Assembly: GCA_011772205.1 (NCBI GenBank) | Contig: WVZY01000008.1 | Coordinates: forward strand, 186,001 to 250,000 | DNA: 64,000 nt | Direction: 5' to 3' | Source of the DNA: Candidatus Latescibacterota bacterium | GTDB lineage: Bacteria; Krumholzibacteriota; Krumholzibacteriia; WVZY01 | Shown: piece by piece, positions 1-7,688 of the stretch | Position numbering within the stretch: position 1 is the stretch's first letter | How the letters are laid out: each line of letters opens with the position of its first letter | Made by a program: the position numbers and the translations under genes | Notes under the pieces: model-generated | Seen by the model: the letters and a program-made list of their open reading frames with translations, nothing else | The model's database searches: none | Told to the model about the DNA's origin: nothing

Positions 1-369
1 GTAATCGATCGAGCGGATGTGGACACTCGTGGGATCTATTCTCGCCGCGACACCCTCAAAAGTCAGCTCGACCACCCCCCTGGAAAGCGATAGATTTCTT
101 ACATCCTTTACGAGTCCCAGGTTGTCGTTATAGATCGTTATCCCGATTGATTTCTGGCGCGCGGGAGTGCTCTTGAGTTTTTCACTGCTGGATGAGGCTG
201 GGAGGGAACTCCAGGGGACGAGCAGTGTGCACACCAGTAAAATACCAACCATCAGCCGTCCGGATGTCGTCAATCGACCTTTGAAACGCCGAAGGTCGGC
301 ATGGCACACGCTATTGGCGTGCTGCCAGGATCCTCCTGCAGCTACCAAAGCGCAAAACAAAGTCTTCAT
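1..369 (-). CDS. DUF4139 domain protein, N-terminal part (truncated by window edge)
   Basis: The first 123 codons of a minus-strand gene that runs off the left edge of the window. The start at 369 has a good SD (AAGGGGG) six bases upstream. A second methionine at 252 (MVGILLVCTLLVP) begins a cleaner signal-peptide-like hydrophobic stretch, so the true start is uncertain. After the leader, the segment ITIYNDNLGLVKDVRNL followed by VELTFEGVAARIDPTSVHI matches the N-terminal beta-strand pattern known from DUF4139 (mucoidy inhibitor A-like) proteins, which typically read IYN...ALV.E.R and then V...IDP.SV. These are exported proteins of unknown biochemical role. The gene lies 225 bp downstream of tRNA-Leu on the same strand. 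The family call rests on about 60 residues only. Confidence 0.72.
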   Translation of the reverse strand, partial: MKTLFCALVAAGGSWQHANSVCHADLRRFKGRLTTSGRLMVGILLVCTLLVPWSSLPASSSSEKLKSTPARQKSIGITIYNDNLGLVKDVRNLSLSRGVVELTFEGVAARIDPTSVHIRSIDY

Positions 370-594
370 GATTCGCCCCCTTTTCAAGGAGTTGGAAGAC
401 CGCTCCTGATTAAAAGATCGACAGCGGTCCCTATTTGTCTCAGCTTATATGGCCATTGAAGCGGGACAGAACGCCGTCTGCTCCGATTGCCTGGTGCAAT
501 GCCGCCGAAAGTCTGGATTGCACATAGTTATACCACAACGAGGAAATTCCATTCCAGAGTGGCGTCAGGGAAAGGTAAGATTTGGGAATATTCT

Positions 595-681
595 TGGTGC
601 CGAGGGCGGGACTCGAACCCGCACAGACTTTCGCCTACTGCCCCCTCAAGACAGCGTGTCTACCAATTCCACCACCTCGGC
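595..681 (-). tRNA. tRNA-Leu (anticodon GAG)
   Basis: The reverse complement folds as a class II tRNA of 87 nt including an encoded CCA. The acceptor stem GCCGAGG pairs with CCTCGGC, followed by discriminator A and CCA. The D-arm contains AATTGGTAGACACGCT, the anticodon stem CTGTC/GGCAG encloses loop TTGAGGG (anticodon GAG), a long variable arm follows, and the T-arm is CGGGTTCGAGTCCCG. The 3' half reads as RGRDSNPHR when translated, a common false ORF. It begins 18 bases after the secG stop, so it is probably cotranscribed with secG; the same secG-tRNA-Leu(GAG) order is known in E. coli (secG-leuU). Confidence 0.95.
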
Positions 682-699
682 ACAATCCTTCTTGGCGGA

Positions 700-1071
700 C
701 TATAAAGAATCGGGTGGGACAGTGTCGAGCTCGGCTGTCCCCAGGATTTCTTCTATGCTCTCCCCGCGCGGAATGACATCCTCCCTCGCGGCCGCCGCCC
801 GCCGAAGAACGCTTTCGGGTCGGTACTCGCTTCTCCTCGAGGAGAGAAACGCGAGCAACAGGGATAGCAGCATGAATAAAACTGCGAGATATGTGGTTGC
901 CTTACTAAGAAATGTCGCCGTTTCATGACCGCCAAACATCGTCTGGCCTCCACCACCCCCGCCGAAAGCTCCCGCAAGCCCCCCTCCTTTGCTCGACTGA
1001 AGAAGGACTACGATGATCAGTGCGAAACAAATAATAACATGAAATACGAGAATGATTCTGAACAACAGCAT
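700..1071 (-). CDS. secG: Preprotein translocase subunit SecG
   Basis: A 123-residue membrane protein with two hydrophobic segments (about residues 4-23 and 57-76) joined by a Gly-rich loop (GGGLAGAFGGGGGGQTMFGG), the hallmark of SecG. SecG is the small subunit of the SecYEG channel and helps SecA-driven protein export. The LQSSKGGGLAG motif after the first helix is typical of the family. The C-terminal tail beyond the second helix is about 45 residues, charged, and longer than in short SecG proteins. The start is supported by GAGGA eight bases upstream. It follows tpiA on the same strand (164 bp) and precedes tRNA-Leu by 18 bp, so it belongs to the gap-pgk-tpi transcription unit or is transcribed from within the tpi-secG gap. 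Confidence 0.93.
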   Translation of the reverse strand: MLLFRIILVFHVIICFALIIVVLLQSSKGGGLAGAFGGGGGGQTMFGGHETATFLSKATTYLAVLFMLLSLLLAFLSSRRSEYRPESVLRRAAAAREDVIPRGESIEEILGTAELDTVPPDSL

Positions 1072-1235
1072 TCGATTTTCCTCGATTCGTCTACCGACGG
1101 CCGGGGTTCCGCCGCGGTGACATTCGTCAAAATGGCAGCCCCGTAAATTTAACCTGAAGATACCAGATGCTTTAGCTCAAGTCAAGCCGGGGGTGCTCTT
1201 ATCTTGAAGCGATCAAACGTCTCCCAATCCCAACC

Positions 1236-2000
1236 TCACTGCCGCGGTATGGCCCCGGCGATGGCAAGAAAACTGTCCGCATCCAGGCTGGCCCCGCCGA
1301 CCAGCGCACCGTCGATCTCTTCCATTTCGAGAAGGCTTGCCGCGTTGTCCGGTTTGACGCTTCCACCGTATTGAATGATCAACTCGCCGGCGATTGGATC
1401 CCCGAAAACACCGCGGACGAAACGTCTGATGAATGCGTGCATCTGTTCTGCATCGTCGGGAGTGGCCGTTCTCCCGGTCCCAATCGCCCAAACCGGTTCG
1501 TACGCGATCACGAGCCTTTTCACATTCTCACGACTCAGCGCTGAAAGAGCGCTCCTCAGCTGCTTTTCAACGGTAGATTCAGCTTCACCTGCCTCCCGCT
1601 CCTCCAGCGTTTCTCCCACACACAAAATCGGTCTTAGCCCGCTGGCGAACGTCGCCATGAGTTTCCTCGCGACCGTCTCATCATTTTCGCCGAAAACATG
1701 ACGCCGCTCTGAATGTCCGATTAGCGCGTATTCGGCCCCTGCATCGCGGATCATCGGACCCGATATTTCCCCTGTAAAGGCTCCTTCATTCTCCCAGAAA
1801 ATATCCTGCGCGCCAACGGCAACACCTGTGTCGCCCAAGAGCCGCGCAACAGCTGGTATGGCAATAAAAGGAGGAAAGATGAGCAGATCACATCCCGGCT
1901 GCGGCGCAGGCGAGGATTTCAAGCGTTCAACGAACGACACCGCTTCGGAAATCGTCTTGTTCATTTTCCAATTCGCAGCAATGAGTTTGCGCCTGGGCAT
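1236..2000 (-). CDS. tpiA: Triosephosphate isomerase
   Basis: Interconverts dihydroxyacetone phosphate and glyceraldehyde 3-phosphate in glycolysis. The 254-residue protein has the catalytic set in the expected places: Asn10 and Lys12 (AANWKMNKT), His96 (IGHSERR), Glu168 in AYEPVWAIGTG, loop 6 immediately after, and the phosphate-binding YGGSVKPDN near the end. The open frame extends nine codons upstream to 2027, but MPRRKLIAANWK at 2000 is the family-like start and has CAGG seven bases upstream. It begins 14 bp after the pgk stop, in a glycolytic operon gap-pgk-tpiA. Confidence 0.97.
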   Translation of the reverse strand: MPRRKLIAANWKMNKTISEAVSFVERLKSSPAPQPGCDLLIFPPFIAIPAVARLLGDTGVAVGAQDIFWENEGAFTGEISGPMIRDAGAEYALIGHSERRHVFGENDETVARKLMATFASGLRPILCVGETLEEREAGEAESTVEKQLRSALSALSRENVKRLVIAYEPVWAIGTGRTATPDDAEQMHAFIRRFVRGVFGDPIAGELIIQYGGSVKPDNAASLLEMEEIDGALVGGASLDADSFLAIAGAIPRQ

Positions 2001-2014
2001 ATGAACCTGATTCC

Positions 2015-3247
2015 TCATGCGTCGCACGAAGCCTCGGCCACATCGCAGAGTGCTTCGACGCCAGGGAGAGTTTTCCCCTCTATAAGCTCAAGGGATGCAC
2101 CGCCGCCCGTTGATACGTGCGTGAACTTCTCCGCGATTCCCATTAGCTGGATAGCAGCTACGCTGTCCCCGCCGCCAACTATTGTCGCCGTACCACGTTC
2201 GGTCGTATTGGCTATCGATTGGGCCACCGCTTTGGTTCCGTCGGCAAAACCGGGTTTTTCGAACACACCCATCGGCCCATTCCAGAAAATAGTTTTGGCT
2301 TTGCCGATCTCCTCTTTGAACAGACTGACGGTCTTGGGCCCAATATCTACTCCGATCCAATCCTCGGGAATATCCGCGCTCGAGACCTCTCGTTTTGGCG
2401 CTCCATCTTCGATCTCTTTTGCGACGATTGCATCAACTGGGAGGAGCAGCTTTGAGGGGCCTCCTCGGATCTGACCGAGGAGCTCTTTGCACATATCGAG
2501 GTAGCTCTCATCGACAATGCTCCTCCCGATCTCCAGCCCGCTCGCCTTGAAGAAGGTAAACATCATGCCCCCGCCCACGAGAAGCACGTCAACTTTGCTG
2601 AGAAGAGTCCTTATCAAGTTGATTTTGCCCTCGATTTTAGCGCCACCAAGGACGGCAACGAACGGCCTCTCGGGACTCTCCAGAATCCCGACGAGGGCGG
2701 AAAGCTCTTCCTCCATGAGGATGCCCGCAGCGCGAATATCGAAGTGTTCCGTTACCCCGACGGTGGAGGCATGCGCACGGTGTGCGGTACCGAAGGCATC
2801 GTTTACATAAATATCACCCAGGGAAGCGAGCTCTCGTGAAAAGTCCGAATCGTTTGCCTCCTCACCCGGATGAAAACGAAGGTTTTCTAGAAGAATGATC
2901 TCCCCATCCTTCATTGAGTTTACCTTGCTTCTCACCTCTTTCCCAATGCAGTCGGTGGCAAATTTCAAGGGGTTATCGAGTAGATCCCCGAGACGGTAGG
3001 CGACAGGCGTGAGGCTCAAATCTTCGTTCCGCTTTCCCCGAGGTCTTCCGAGGTGGCTCATTAGGATAAGTTTTCCACCGCGATCGAGAACGCTCTTGAT
3101 CGTTGGAAGTGCAGAAACGATCCTCGTGTCGTCGGTAATGTTTTTATCGCTGTCCAGCGGAACGTTGAAATCCACCCGTACGAGAACTCGTTTTCCCCGT
3201 ACATCGCAATCTCGAACGCTGAGTTTCTTCATCTTTACCACGCTCAT
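2015..3247 (-). CDS. pgk: Phosphoglycerate kinase
   Basis: Transfers phosphate between 1,3-bisphosphoglycerate and ADP, an ATP-forming step of glycolysis. The 410-residue length is typical. Family signatures seen are RVLVRVDFNVPLD near the N-terminus, the substrate-binding SHLGRPRG, ENLRFHPGEE, the VAVLGGAKIEGK nucleotide-domain segment, NGPMGVFE, and the C-terminal IVGGGDSVAAI. The start codon overlaps the gap stop (ATGA, four bases), implying translational coupling; an internal ATG five codons in (MKKLSVRDCDVRGK) is an alternative start. Cytoplasmic. Confidence 0.97.
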   Translation of the reverse strand: MSVVKMKKLSVRDCDVRGKRVLVRVDFNVPLDSDKNITDDTRIVSALPTIKSVLDRGGKLILMSHLGRPRGKRNEDLSLTPVAYRLGDLLDNPLKFATDCIGKEVRSKVNSMKDGEIILLENLRFHPGEEANDSDFSRELASLGDIYVNDAFGTAHRAHASTVGVTEHFDIRAAGILMEEELSALVGILESPERPFVAVLGGAKIEGKINLIRTLLSKVDVLLVGGGMMFTFFKASGLEIGRSIVDESYLDMCKELLGQIRGGPSKLLLPVDAIVAKEIEDGAPKREVSSADIPEDWIGVDIGPKTVSLFKEEIGKAKTIFWNGPMGVFEKPGFADGTKAVAQSIANTTERGTATIVGGGDSVAAIQLMGIAEKFTHVSTGGGASLELIEGKTLPGVEALCDVAEASCDA

Positions 3248-4242
3248 TTCAGAAGGAGCCTAAGCATATCAACCATTCTACCTGCATAGCCATACTCGTT
3301 ATCATACCAGGCAAGAACCTTGAAGTGCTTCTTGCCCACTGCCATTGTTGCAGAAGCATCAAACACTGATGAATGAGGATTCCCAACCACATCGAACGAT
3401 ACAATCGGATCTTCGGTATACTGAAGAATCCCCTTCAACTGTCCACGGGCAGCTTTCTTCATCGCCGCGTTGACTTCCTCCACCGTGGCCGGCTTCCGTA
3501 GTTCAACAGAGAGGTCCACCAGCGAGCCATCCGAGACTGGAACCCGTACGGCCATGCCGTCCAGCTTTCCCTCGAGCTCGGGGAGCACCTTAGCTACGGC
3601 CACTGCAGCCCCCGTCGTTGTCGGAATCATCGATACGGCCGCGGCCCGTGCGCGTCGCAAATCTTTATGGGGGAAATCGAGTATTCGCTGGTCATTCGTA
3701 TAAGCATGAATCGTCGTCATCAATCCGTAACGAATCCCGAAGGCATCGTTCAGTACCTTCGCCAAAGGAGCGAGGCAGTTCGTCGTGCAGGACGCGGTGG
3801 AGATGACATGGTCTTTATTTTTCCGGTACTTATTATGATTCACTCCCATCACGATCATGATGTCCGCATCGGGCGACGGCGCCGAAATCATGACCTTTGA
3901 TGCACCAGCTGTGAGGTGCTTGCTCGCGTCCTTGTGCTTGCGGAAATGGCCGGTTGATTCAATGACTACATCGACTCCGAGTTGCTTCCACGGAAGCTTT
4001 TCGGGATCCTTTTCGGCGAAAACCTTGACAATTTTCCCATCGACCTTTAGCCCGTTGCGTACGGTCGACACTTCTGCAGGAAACGCCCGGTGGACCGAAT
4101 CATATTTCAGAAGATGAGCAAGAATCTCGGGGCTGGTGAGATCGTTTACGGCAACAAAGTCGAACTCCTTAGATTGAAAGCCATGGCGATATACCAGCCT
4201 GCCAATTCGGCCAAAGCCGTTGATCGCGACACGAATAGCCAT
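3244..4242 (-). CDS. gapA: Glyceraldehyde-3-phosphate dehydrogenase, type I
   Basis: Oxidises and phosphorylates glyceraldehyde 3-phosphate. The 332-residue chain has the Rossmann motif AINGFGRIGRL, Asp34 in AVNDLTS (suggesting NAD rather than NADP preference), catalytic Cys152 in STASCTTNCLAP and His179 in TTIHAYTNDQ, and the C-terminal WYDNEYGYAGRMVDM. The start has a strong SD (AGGGAGG) at the right distance. It is first in the gap-pgk-tpiA-secG-tRNA unit. A strong sigma70-like promoter lies about 270 bp upstream, giving a long untranslated leader. Confidence 0.98.
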   Translation of the reverse strand: MAIRVAINGFGRIGRLVYRHGFQSKEFDFVAVNDLTSPEILAHLLKYDSVHRAFPAEVSTVRNGLKVDGKIVKVFAEKDPEKLPWKQLGVDVVIESTGHFRKHKDASKHLTAGASKVMISAPSPDADIMIVMGVNHNKYRKNKDHVISTASCTTNCLAPLAKVLNDAFGIRYGLMTTIHAYTNDQRILDFPHKDLRRARAAAVSMIPTTTGAAVAVAKVLPELEGKLDGMAVRVPVSDGSLVDLSVELRKPATVEEVNAAMKKAARGQLKGILQYTEDPIVSFDVVGNPHSSVFDASATMAVGKKHFKVLAWYDNEYGYAGRMVDMLRLLLK

Positions 4243-4545
4243 TTGAACCTCCCTGAATGTGCTTGCGTCAAACCATCATCAATCCGTCGGTCGCCAAAGC
4301 GCTGCAGCAATCACCAATTTTATCTATCGCCTGCATCCTCTGATTGCAGGGATTCCAGCGTTGCACACTTTCCGCACTCCATTCCTCCAACCTGAAACAG
4401 CGCATGCAGCATGCCGGCGTCCGCAAATGTTTTCCCGAAAAGAAAAAAAAACCGCGGCCCGATCGCTTGGAGCCAACGAGAGGTGTCTTTCGCGGATAGA
4501 TAAGCGAATCATACGCTCCTCCTCGCCAGCTGTCAAGTCAAAGCG
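4243..4545 (-). other. Intergenic leader between comF and gapA
   Basis: This 303-bp spacer carries the gap promoter at its comF-proximal end. The rest would be a leader of roughly 260 nt. In the sense of transcription it contains a GC-rich stretch ending GGGCCGCGG followed directly by nine T (plus-strand A run 4443-4451), which resembles a terminator or attenuator. The best stem I can draw before the T-run is short (GGCTC with GGGCC, offset by CGCGG). No protein gene is evident. Confidence 0.45.
4508..4536 (-). promoter_or_regulatory. Sigma70-type promoter for the gap operon
   Basis: On the minus strand TTGACA (4536-4531), a 17-bp spacer, then TATGAT (4513-4508). The -35 is perfect and the -10 matches five of six bases. 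It sits just beyond the comF stop, so glycolytic genes can be transcribed independently of the cell-shape operon. Confidence 0.7.
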
Positions 4546-5583
4546 CTACAACGATCTTCCAAAACATAGGACCGCAACCGAAGCGGCACCCGACTGGAGA
4601 AGGGCCTTTGCGCACTCGGCCGCCGTCGCGCCACTGGTCACGAGGTCGTCCACGAGAAGCACGTGCTTTTCAGCAATCCTGCTACCGTAAGCAATAAAGG
4701 CCCCTCGAACGTTCTCCGCTCGCTTCTCACGGGCGGTCTGCGATTGGGGCCTTCCCCGACGGCGGCGCCGGAGGGCGCTGCTGTCCATGGTGATGCCGGT
4801 GAGCCTGGACAGCTCCCATCCCAATCTCTCGGCTTGGTTGAATCCGCGCCGCTTTTCATCCTTTCGGATCATCGGCACGGGCACGAGAACCCATTGACCA
4901 GATTCGGGTTCCAAAAACGTTTCCAGCGCTTGCTGAATCGTCCGGGCAATGTGCGGAATCAGTGCTGTATATCTTGAAAATTTAACTAGATGGATCAATT
5001 TCAACACGTGGTCATCAGTCATGAATGGAGCGATAACCCTAATATCGCTCCGTGCTGTAGGTTCCGGTGGGGATTCCAGACCTTTAACTCCTGGTTCTTG
5101 CTCGTCGCTCGGACTCCCTTCGGGTTGCTGCCCGAACCTTTGCTTAGAAACCATTGCCACATGATTGCCAACATGGAAGCGACCGAGGTTCCCGGCGGAC
5201 CGGGTTTCATCAAAGCAGGACAAGCACCTTTCGCATATCGGCTTGTTTTCGAGAGGGATCACTCCGAATACTTTTAAGTGGACCGGACGCCTGAGGCATC
5301 TCGAGAAGGGTCCGCTGGACCTCGCCGCTCCCGGCTGACCGGTAGAAGCACCACAGAGGACGCAGCGATTCTCGATCAGAAAATCAATGGCTGCTTGATG
5401 AACTTGCCGAAGGTGTTCGGCAGCCCTCGGCAAGAGGGTGATCATCCAATTCGCCACGCGGACCCGCGAGGGGACCTTATTTGCCCTATGCAACACTGAG
5501 TTCAAGCGATTCAGCGCCCGCCGCCACACGAACATCATCACCCCATCCCGCGGGACATTGAAGCTACGCCATCTAGCCCGCAT
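4546..5583 (-). CDS. comF: ComF family phosphoribosyltransferase-like protein
   Basis: ComF proteins combine an N-terminal zinc-binding cysteine cluster with a phosphoribosyltransferase fold and are linked to DNA uptake/competence, though the reaction is not defined. Seen here are the cysteine pairs in ENRCVLCGAS and NKPICERCLSC, and the PRPP-binding loop VLLVDDLVTSGATAAECAKAL near the C-terminus, preceded by RRRRGRPQSQTAREKRAENV. The listed frame gives 345 residues, about 100 more than usual. Extra length comes from an N-terminal extension (first 70 residues) and a spacer between the cysteine pairs. Alternative starts are 5538 (MMFVWRRAL, with GGGATGGGG upstream) and 5445 (MITLLPRAAE). The start shown overlaps lgt by 11 bp. 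Confidence 0.85.
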   Translation of the reverse strand: MRARWRSFNVPRDGVMMFVWRRALNRLNSVLHRANKVPSRVRVANWMITLLPRAAEHLRQVHQAAIDFLIENRCVLCGASTGQPGAARSSGPFSRCLRRPVHLKVFGVIPLENKPICERCLSCFDETRSAGNLGRFHVGNHVAMVSKQRFGQQPEGSPSDEQEPGVKGLESPPEPTARSDIRVIAPFMTDDHVLKLIHLVKFSRYTALIPHIARTIQQALETFLEPESGQWVLVPVPMIRKDEKRRGFNQAERLGWELSRLTGITMDSSALRRRRRGRPQSQTAREKRAENVRGAFIAYGSRIAEKHVLLVDDLVTSGATAAECAKALLQSGAASVAVLCFGRSL

Positions 5584-6388
5584 TCCCGCTCGGCGCGGAA
5601 CGCCGCTCGCTCGTTTTCCTGAGCAACAGGTAGATGCCGATCAGAAACATGCCGACGCTTATGACTTGATTGAGTGTTAATCCAAACAGAACCAGCATGT
5701 CCTCCTCGTAAATCCGGAAAAAATCCAGTGAAAAACGGAAGACGCCGTACATCACGAGCAACGCCCCGAAGGTCCCACCTTTTTTACGAACTCGGCGCTC
5801 AAAGAGAAAAAGTAGGAGGAAAGTGATCAAACCGTACAGCGAAGCATAAAGCTGCGTCGGATGAAGTTTGACGGCCGGAACCGAAAGCTCACGAGCAATG
5901 CGCAGCGAATAATAACCAGCAGCGCAATCGGTCGGAAATGTTACGCCCCACGGCAGATCCGTTACCTTACCGAAACAACATCCGCTCATGAAACAGCCGA
6001 TCCGGGTGAACGCGAGTCCCAGCGCGATCGAGGGACTCAGCGCGTCGGCTGTAAAGAGGAAGCTCAAGCGCTTCCTGGAGGTATAGATGTAAGATGCCAG
6101 AATGGCGAGGAGGAGGCCACCGTACAACGTTGCTCCCCCCTCCCAAAGAGCGAACATATCGAGAAAATTTCGGTATTCGTCCAAATGGAATGCCACGTAG
6201 AGCAATCTGGAACCCACCACTGCAGTCAATATGATGTAGACACTTATGTCGAGGATATGCTGGGGCTCCAAACCGAAATTCCTTGCTCTCTTGGAGGCGA
6301 CTAAGATGCCAACAAGAAAACTCAACGCGAGCATGAATCCGTACGAATGGATCGTGAACCATCCCACTTGGATCAGTACCGGATGCAT
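5573..6388 (-). CDS. lgt: Prolipoprotein diacylglyceryl transferase
   Basis: Transfers diacylglycerol from phosphatidylglycerol to the lipobox cysteine of prelipoproteins, the first step in lipoprotein maturation in the inner membrane. The 271-residue polytopic protein has the Lgt signature: VVGSRLLYVAFHLDEY, the EGGATLYGGLL segment, RIGCFMSGCCFGK and LHPTQLYASLYGL. AAGGA lies eight bases before the start. It sits 46 bp after rodA in the wall-elongation operon. Peptide-binding lipoproteins such as the one at 18935 would be substrates. Confidence 0.96.
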   Translation of the reverse strand: MHPVLIQVGWFTIHSYGFMLALSFLVGILVASKRARNFGLEPQHILDISVYIILTAVVGSRLLYVAFHLDEYRNFLDMFALWEGGATLYGGLLLAILASYIYTSRKRLSFLFTADALSPSIALGLAFTRIGCFMSGCCFGKVTDLPWGVTFPTDCAAGYYSLRIARELSVPAVKLHPTQLYASLYGLITFLLLFLFERRVRKKGGTFGALLVMYGVFRFSLDFFRIYEEDMLVLFGLTLNQVISVGMFLIGIYLLLRKTSERRSAPSGNAG

Positions 6389-6434
6389 TTAAGATTCCTT
6401 AGTAACTCACGATATTTCATTTATCCTGTACCTT

Positions 6435-7688
6435 TCAATACTCGAACCAGCGCACGCTGCAGTTTAGAAGAAAACCGATGAAAAAGAAGCTGACAACTAT
6501 AGAGCTTCCTCCATAGCTGATAAACGGCAACGGGATCCCCGTTACAGGTGCGATTCCGGTGGTCATCGCCACATTGATGAAAACCTGAAAGAAGAAATAA
6601 GCGGCAATACCGATGCACACCGTGCTGGCAAATTCGCTCCTCGATTTTTCGGCTAGAGCCAGCGCCTTATAAATCAAGATAAAAAACAACACGAGAATTG
6701 CAAGGGCGCCAATGAATCCCAATTCTTCCCCAAGGACGGAAAAGACAAAATCAGTATGCTTAGCCGGCAGAAACTCAAGCGCCTTCTGGGTTCCCTCCAG
6801 ATACCCCTTCCCAGTAATGCCTCCGGACCCGATAGCGATTTTCGATTGGAACACCTGCCATCCCGCACCGAGCTTATCAGAGCCCGGATTCAGGAAGTTC
6901 AAGATTCGATCCTGCTGATACTCCTTGAGATTGCTCCAAAGTCCCGGTAGCACCAGCCCGACACCGACGTTGGACGCCACAAGTAGGAGACTCTCAAGAA
7001 GGAAGGCCCGCCTGCGGTACGCAATGATCAGAATCAAAACGATATATATTCCAAAAGGCAGTGTCTTGTGATTCTGGGCGATTTCCTGGCCATATATGAG
7101 AAGAATACTGCTAATAAATGGGGACAACACGAACAAGATATGCAGCCCCCTAAATCCTCTCCAATACAGAACTGGCAGCAGCATGGCAAAGAAAACGAGC
7201 GCCGTCCCCAAATCGGGCTCCTTGAGAACGAAAAGAAATGGAACGATGAAGACACCGAGCACGATAACAAGCCGCTTCAGTTGATTCGGATTTCTCGTAT
7301 ACCCCGAAAGGATACGGGCCCATAGAAAAAGGAGTGCGATTTTCGTAAATTCGGATGGCTGGATGCTTATTGGTCCCAGAGAAATCCATCTGTGGGCTTG
7401 GCCAGTCCGCGTAATGAACAGCACGCCGACCAATAGCACGACACAGATGATGTAATACATATAAGCAAGCGTTTCGAAATAACGGAATGGGATTGTGAAA
7501 CCTATGAACATCGCTATGCATCCAATAAGGATCCACAGGAGTTGCTTCTTGAGATAGAGTAAATTTGTATGATTAACAGTATCATCTTCATGCGGATAGA
7601 AGACTGAATAAATGAGGGCCAGCCCCAATATGCAAAGGAGCGCCACTGTCAGGCAGATCATCCAATCGAAATCTCTAATTGCTTTCAC
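6435..7688 (-). CDS. rodA: Rod-shape-determining SEDS glycosyltransferase RodA
   Basis: Polymerises lipid II into peptidoglycan strands during lateral elongation, together with PBP2. The 417-residue membrane protein begins with about ten hydrophobic helices and shows SEDS-family landmarks: HRWISLGPISIQPSEFTKIAL, LKEPDLGTALVF, KTLPFG, GSGGITGKGYLEGTQ, LPAKHTDFVFSVLGEELG and GIPLPFISYGGSS. The start is GTG with GGAGG eight bases upstream and overlaps the PBP2 gene by 14 bp, so it is translationally coupled to its partner. Confidence 0.96.
   Translation of the reverse strand: MKAIRDFDWMICLTVALLCILGLALIYSVFYPHEDDTVNHTNLLYLKKQLLWILIGCIAMFIGFTIPFRYFETLAYMYYIICVVLLVGVLFITRTGQAHRWISLGPISIQPSEFTKIALLFLWARILSGYTRNPNQLKRLVIVLGVFIVPFLFVLKEPDLGTALVFFAMLLPVLYWRGFRGLHILFVLSPFISSILLIYGQEIAQNHKTLPFGIYIVLILIIAYRRRAFLLESLLLVASNVGVGLVLPGLWSNLKEYQQDRILNFLNPGSDKLGAGWQVFQSKIAIGSGGITGKGYLEGTQKALEFLPAKHTDFVFSVLGEELGFIGALAILVLFFILIYKALALAEKSRSEFASTVCIGIAAYFFFQVFINVAMTTGIAPVTGIPLPFISYGGSSIVVSFFFIGFLLNCSVRWFEY

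Noticed and set aside
449-928. Plus-strand frames containing GTRTRTD or RGRDSNPHR
   Set aside because: These are translations of the tRNA-Leu gene and the antisense of secG.
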